In this document: piece by piece, positions 6,622 through 9,564 of the stretch
Layout of the letters: each line of letters begins with the position of its first letter
How positions within the stretch are numbered: position 1 is the stretch's first letter
Assembly: GCA_002704665.1 (NCBI GenBank)
Contig: PAHB01000100.1
Coordinates: 1 to 9,564, forward strand
Source of the DNA: Pseudomonadota bacterium
GTDB taxonomy: Bacteria > Pseudomonadota > Gammaproteobacteria > Burkholderiales > Eutrophovitaceae
DNA length: 9,564 nucleotides
Reading direction: 5' to 3'
Translations under genes and position numbers: made by a program
Notes under the pieces: generated by a model
The model's database searches: none
The model's input: the letters and a program-made list of their open reading frames with translations, nothing else
Told to the model about the DNA's origin: nothing

Positions 6622-7725
6622 ATGATCGTTTCCAGAGGTTTTCGTTTGGTATCAACAATTTTGCTCGCAGGGTTGATTAGTTTTGGTTGTACTGGTTCGA
6701 AGGAAGAGGCGGTTTCACAAAAATCAGAGGAGGCTTTGGCTTATGTGAGCACTCAAAAAGGGAATGTTATCGTGATTGATCTTAAATCGATGGAGGTTAA
6801 GGGGGAAATCCAGGTAGGCGCAAGAGGGCCAAGAGGAATTGGTGTTACAGCTGATGGTAAGGCTTTAATAACAGCCAACGGTGAAGATGGTGATATCTCA
6901 GTGATCAATCGTAACACTGGTGAATTGATCAAACGAATTGCGATAGGAGAAAACCCCGAATTTGTGAGAGTTCGAGGAGAGCAGGTGTTTGTATCATATG
7001 AGCCGGCTTCAGTTGGTGGGCCACCGCCAGCGCCCGGATCTGAAGAGGCTGAAGCGCTAGCCAAAGCTAGAGAGGAAGATGAAGAAGAACCTGCACAAAT
7101 TGCAATTGTGGATCTTGTAAAAGGGGAAATGGTTAAAGCCATTACGGGAGGCATGGAAACCGAGGGCATTGAGTTTTCTGCAGATGGTACAAAAATCTTG
7201 GTCACCAACGAAGCAGATGAAAACATTACGGTTCATGATATTGATACAGGAAATTTAGTAAAAACAATCAGCACCCAGGCTTATGGCAATAGGCCCCGGG
7301 GTATAAAAGCTGCTCCAAGTGGTGAATATTATGTTGGAAGCCTTGAATTTGGAGATAAGCTGGTAATAATTGATTCCGACTTTAATCTTGAGAAAGTAGT
7401 AACCACAGGAAAAGTTCCTTATGGACTAGCTTTTGACGAAAAGGGCGAAAGGCTTTTTGTAGCCCTTAAGCAAGATAAGGCTTTGGAAATATTTGATACA
7501 AAATCCTGGGAGTCAATTAAGAAAATACCTACTGGAGAACGTTGCTGGCACTTTACTTTTACTCCGGATAATAGGCAGATTTTAGTAGCCTGCGGTCGCT
7601 CGGATGAAGTAGTTGTAATCGATATGGAAACACTGGAACCCATCAAGTCGATACCTGTTCCGAATATGCCTTGGGGCATCGTGACTTATCCTAAGGCTAT
7701 TGGTAGTTTAGATATTCCAAATTAA
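6622..7725 (+). CDS. YVTN/YncE-type beta-propeller, probable lipoprotein
   Basis: A 367-residue exported protein. Seen: a signal peptide with N-region MIVSRGFR, core LVSTILLAGLI, then SFG-C23. Cys 23 followed by TGSK suggests lipidation, but the lipobox is imperfect (Ser/Phe at -3/-2). The rest is a seven-fold repeat of the YVTN propeller pattern: a 'V-I-D-x-x-x-x-x-x-x-x-I-x-x-G' strand pair and 'P-x-G-I/F-x-x-x-x-D-G' turns, e.g. GARGPRGIGVTADG, GKVPYGLAFDEKG and the C-terminal MPWGIV. It resembles the 'PQQ-dependent catabolism-associated' propellers (TIGR03866-like), but no quinoprotein gene is visible here. Such propellers serve as binding or scaffold proteins; a lactonase activity cannot be assumed. 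Repeat 3 carries a Pro-rich and very acidic insertion (about residues 131-158). It is transcribed alone, divergent from the autotransporter, and converges with the RraA-like gene, with 43 nt between stop codons. Confidence 0.82.
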   Translation: MIVSRGFRLVSTILLAGLISFGCTGSKEEAVSQKSEEALAYVSTQKGNVIVIDLKSMEVKGEIQVGARGPRGIGVTADGKALITANGEDGDISVINRNTGELIKRIAIGENPEFVRVRGEQVFVSYEPASVGGPPPAPGSEEAEALAKAREEDEEEPAQIAIVDLVKGEMVKAITGGMETEGIEFSADGTKILVTNEADENITVHDIDTGNLVKTISTQAYGNRPRGIKAAPSGEYYVGSLEFGDKLVIIDSDFNLEKVVTTGKVPYGLAFDEKGERLFVALKQDKALEIFDTKSWESIKKIPTGERCWHFTFTPDNRQILVACGRSDEVVVIDMETLEPIKSIPVPNMPWGIVTYPKAIGSLDIPN

Positions 7726-7757
7726 GACGAGGACAACGTCGGGAGCATAGTGAATTT

Positions 7758-7802
7758 CAAAGAGGCGGCTAAAATTTGCCAAATTTTAAATAAGCCTCTT
7801 TG
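7758..7802. terminator. Nested inverted repeat between convergent genes, possible bidirectional terminator
   Basis: The outer arms CAAAGAGGC (7758-7766) and GCCTCTTTG (7794-7802) are perfect 9-bp complements. Inside them lie AAAATTTG (7771-7778) and CAAATTTT (7780-7787), a perfect 8-bp inverted repeat around a single C. The structure spans the last codons and stop of the minus-strand RraA-like gene and sits 32 nt past the stop of the propeller gene. Neither side has a clean U-tract, so terminator function is inferred from position and symmetry rather than shown. A one-base inner loop cannot fold in RNA without opening some pairs. Confidence 0.4.
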
Positions 7803-8422
7803 GGATCAGCTCCATTCATGATTGCTGTCCTTACCTTATTCTCGGTAGATATCATGGTCTCAGTTTTTTCAACAGTTTCTTTGATTAATTGCCCTGGTAT
7901 AATCACTATACCGTCTCTGTCTGCGACTACATAATCGCCGGTGTGCACGATAACTTTTCCAATGTTAATGGATTCGCCGAGTTGTTTTGGTATCCAGCGC
8001 CCAACTATATCGGCTGGGGTTTTGAAGGAACAAAATACGGGAAAATCTAAATTCAATATGAGTTCGGTATCACGGCATCCGCCGTCTACAATATAGCCCA
8101 ATACTTTTTTTTTCTTCAATGTCTCCGCAGATAATTCTCCCATCAGTGCGACTTGATCGTTGTTTGGCTGGCAAATTATAACTTTCCCCTCGGGAGCTTT
8201 GGATAATAGGTTTGTCCACTCAATTAGCGTTTGGTGACCATCTAGGTTGTCTGCCGTCTCACCATTAACGGTGAAGACTTCGCCGCAAAGTTTTTGACCA
8301 GGGTTTAAAGCCAATATATTTTTCGGCAAAATAAAATTTTCTTGGCCCATATCTCTTAGAACATCGTGCACTGCGCCCGTGTATAACGTGGTAAGTCTTG
8401 AGTTCCAATTCATGTTGCACAT
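7769..8422 (-). CDS. RraA-like / HMG-aldolase family protein
   Basis: A 217-residue cytoplasmic protein of the RraA / 4-hydroxy-4-methyl-2-oxoglutarate (HMG/CHA) aldolase superfamily. Catalytic members use a divalent metal to cleave 2-oxo-4-hydroxy acids to pyruvate or related products. RraA proper instead inhibits RNase E, and many database entries of this family are mislabelled as menaquinone methyltransferases. Seen: GELSAE (95-100), DGGCRDTE (113-120) with R117 and D118 placed for substrate/metal binding, and GDYVVADRDGIVIIP (162-176). Retention of the Arg-Asp pair fits an aldolase-type active site, and pairing with a dehydrogenase fits catabolism better than RNase E control. The substrate is unknown. 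Its ATG 8422 overlaps the dehydrogenase stop in TAATG, so translation is probably coupled; a second in-frame ATG lies at 8413. It lacks a good Shine-Dalgarno of its own. Confidence 0.87.
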   Translation of the reverse strand: MCNMNWNSRLTTLYTGAVHDVLRDMGQENFILPKNILALNPGQKLCGEVFTVNGETADNLDGHQTLIEWTNLLSKAPEGKVIICQPNNDQVALMGELSAETLKKKKVLGYIVDGGCRDTELILNLDFPVFCSFKTPADIVGRWIPKQLGESINIGKVIVHTGDYVVADRDGIVIIPGQLIKETVEKTETMISTENKVRTAIMNGADPKEAYLKFGKF

Positions 8423-9549
8423 TATTCGAACATTATAAGCTGACGAACGGTTTGGCCAGATGCTAACTTGTCGAACCCTTCATTTATCTGCTCAAGTTCT
8501 AAATGGTCACTTAACAACTTGTTAACTGGTAGTACTCCTTTACGATAAAGTTCAATGTAGCGTGGCATATCTCGAGGCGGAACGCAGGATCCCACGTAGC
8601 TGCCTTTAACTGTCCGTTCCTCAGCTGTGAGGTGAACATGTTGTAATGCCCATCTCTTTTCAGGATGCGGTAGGCCTGCTGTTACGGTTGTTCCTCCTCG
8701 ACGCGTAACTCTATAGGCTAATTCCATTGCTTCAACTGATCCTGCCATTTCGAAGCCAAAGTCGACACCTCCTTCGGTCATTTCTTTTACTCGTTCAACA
8801 GCATCTTCATCCAAGGCATTGACCACATTGGTAGCTCCTAGCTCTTTGGCTATCGCCAATTTACTTTCATGCACATCAATTGCGACAATTTTTGATGCTC
8901 CCGCGACGTGGGCTCCAAGGAGAGCGTTCAGACCCACACCTCCTAAGCCCACAACAGCAACCTTAGCACCAGGAAATACCTCACCTGTGTTAAGCGCAGC
9001 CCCAACCCCAGTAAGTACCGCGCATCCGAAGAGCGCCGCTTCGTCAAAGGGAAGCTCTTTATCAATTTTTACCAAAGATCCTCTATTAACGACACAGTAC
9101 TCTGCGAATGCCGATACTCCAACATGATGGTAAACCTTTTCACCATTTTGGCTGAGTCTTATACCTCCTCCGAGAAGAGTTCCATCCGCGTTGGCTTTTT
9201 GCCCGGGTTCACAGCGTCCAGGATGCCCCTCTATACAAGAAATGCATTCTCCACAGCTTGGAGCGAAAACCAAAACAACATGGTCTCCCTGCGAAAGATC
9301 GGTAACGCCCGATCCGCATTCCATGACTATTCCAGCTGCTTCATGACCAAGAACCATTGGTGTTTGACGTGGTCGATTTCCATTTACGGTTGATAGATCA
9401 GAGTGACATAGTCCGGCAGCTTTAATTTGCACAAGTACTTCTCGTTCTTGGGGACTTGAAAGTTCTACCTCTTCAATTTTCAACGGCTCGCTTACAGAGT
9501 AAGGCTGTTTAAGCCCCATGTCTCTTATTACGGCAGCTTTAAATTTCAT
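8422..9549 (-). CDS. Zinc-dependent NAD(P)-linked alcohol dehydrogenase (MDR superfamily)
   Basis: A 375-residue cytosolic medium-chain dehydrogenase that should oxidise an alcohol or reduce an aldehyde. Seen: catalytic zinc ligands C48 (LCHSD), H69-E70 (LGHEAAG) and C176; four structural-zinc cysteines at 99, 102, 105 and 113 (CGECISCIEGHPGRC); the Rossmann motif VGLGGVG (200-206); and D225 at the end of the second strand (VAIDVHESK), which favours NAD over NADP. The length matches class III-like ADHs. Formaldehyde/S-hydroxymethylglutathione activity cannot be claimed: the stretch after the structural zinc site (GTLLGGGIRLSQNGEKVYHH) and the NAD-domain sequence suggest a broader 'zinc-binding dehydrogenase' group. 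Start: ATG 9549 is preceded by AAAGGA (minus strand, 9561-9556) at good spacing. It is the first visible gene of a two-gene unit with the RraA-like gene; its promoter lies beyond the right edge. Confidence 0.92.
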   Translation of the reverse strand: MKFKAAVIRDMGLKQPYSVSEPLKIEEVELSSPQEREVLVQIKAAGLCHSDLSTVNGNRPRQTPMVLGHEAAGIVMECGSGVTDLSQGDHVVLVFAPSCGECISCIEGHPGRCEPGQKANADGTLLGGGIRLSQNGEKVYHHVGVSAFAEYCVVNRGSLVKIDKELPFDEAALFGCAVLTGVGAALNTGEVFPGAKVAVVGLGGVGLNALLGAHVAGASKIVAIDVHESKLAIAKELGATNVVNALDEDAVERVKEMTEGGVDFGFEMAGSVEAMELAYRVTRRGGTTVTAGLPHPEKRWALQHVHLTAEERTVKGSYVGSCVPPRDMPRYIELYRKGVLPVNKLLSDHLELEQINEGFDKLASGQTVRQLIMFE

Positions 9550-9564
9550 CCTTTATCCTTTCAA

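Noticed and set aside
6753..7226. Minus-strand open frame of 157 residues within the propeller gene
   Set aside because: The antisense of the YVTN repeats and the acidic insert yields a Ser/Pro/Leu-rich shadow translation with no domain. The plus-strand gene explains the region.

Overview
The window looks like chromosomal DNA of a Gram-negative bacterium, most likely a moderately AT-rich proteobacterium and perhaps a marine gammaproteobacterium. That placement is inference. The evidence is an autotransporter with an outer-membrane beta-barrel ending in Phe, two exported envelope proteins, and a SelO pseudokinase of the Proteobacteria/mitochondria type. I see no rRNA, tRNA, CRISPR array, transposase or prophage genes.

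Layout: (1) On the plus strand at 2-1888 lies a short run: the 3' end of an unrecognised gene, a phytanoyl-CoA-dioxygenase-family Fe(II)/2-oxoglutarate oxygenase, and a signal-peptide-bearing protein with a DUF2059-like motif. Spacing is tight (17 and 19 nt), so these are probably one operon. (2) On the minus strand, from about 6355 down to 1902, is an autotransporter-like surface protein (secretion signal, Cys-containing N-terminal part, three Ig-like Big_5 repeats, beta-barrel), followed 27 nt later by selO. The autotransporter reading frame is broken near 6125-6137: the signal peptide and the body are in different frames. (3) On the plus strand at 6622-7725 is a probable lipoprotein with a seven-repeat YVTN-type beta-propeller, behind a candidate extended -10 promoter. 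(4) On the minus strand at 9549-7769 a zinc-dependent alcohol dehydrogenase and an RraA/HMG-aldolase-like protein overlap at TAATG and form a small catabolic operon. This operon converges with the propeller gene around a nested inverted repeat.

Functionally the window holds separate small units: an oxygenase operon, a surface-display/SelO pair, a propeller lipoprotein, and a dehydrogenase-aldolase pair. I found no convincing new multi-gene system. The points most worth checking are the frameshift in the autotransporter, its cysteine-containing Ig-fibre passenger, the acidic insertion in one blade of the propeller, and the nested palindrome between the convergent genes.
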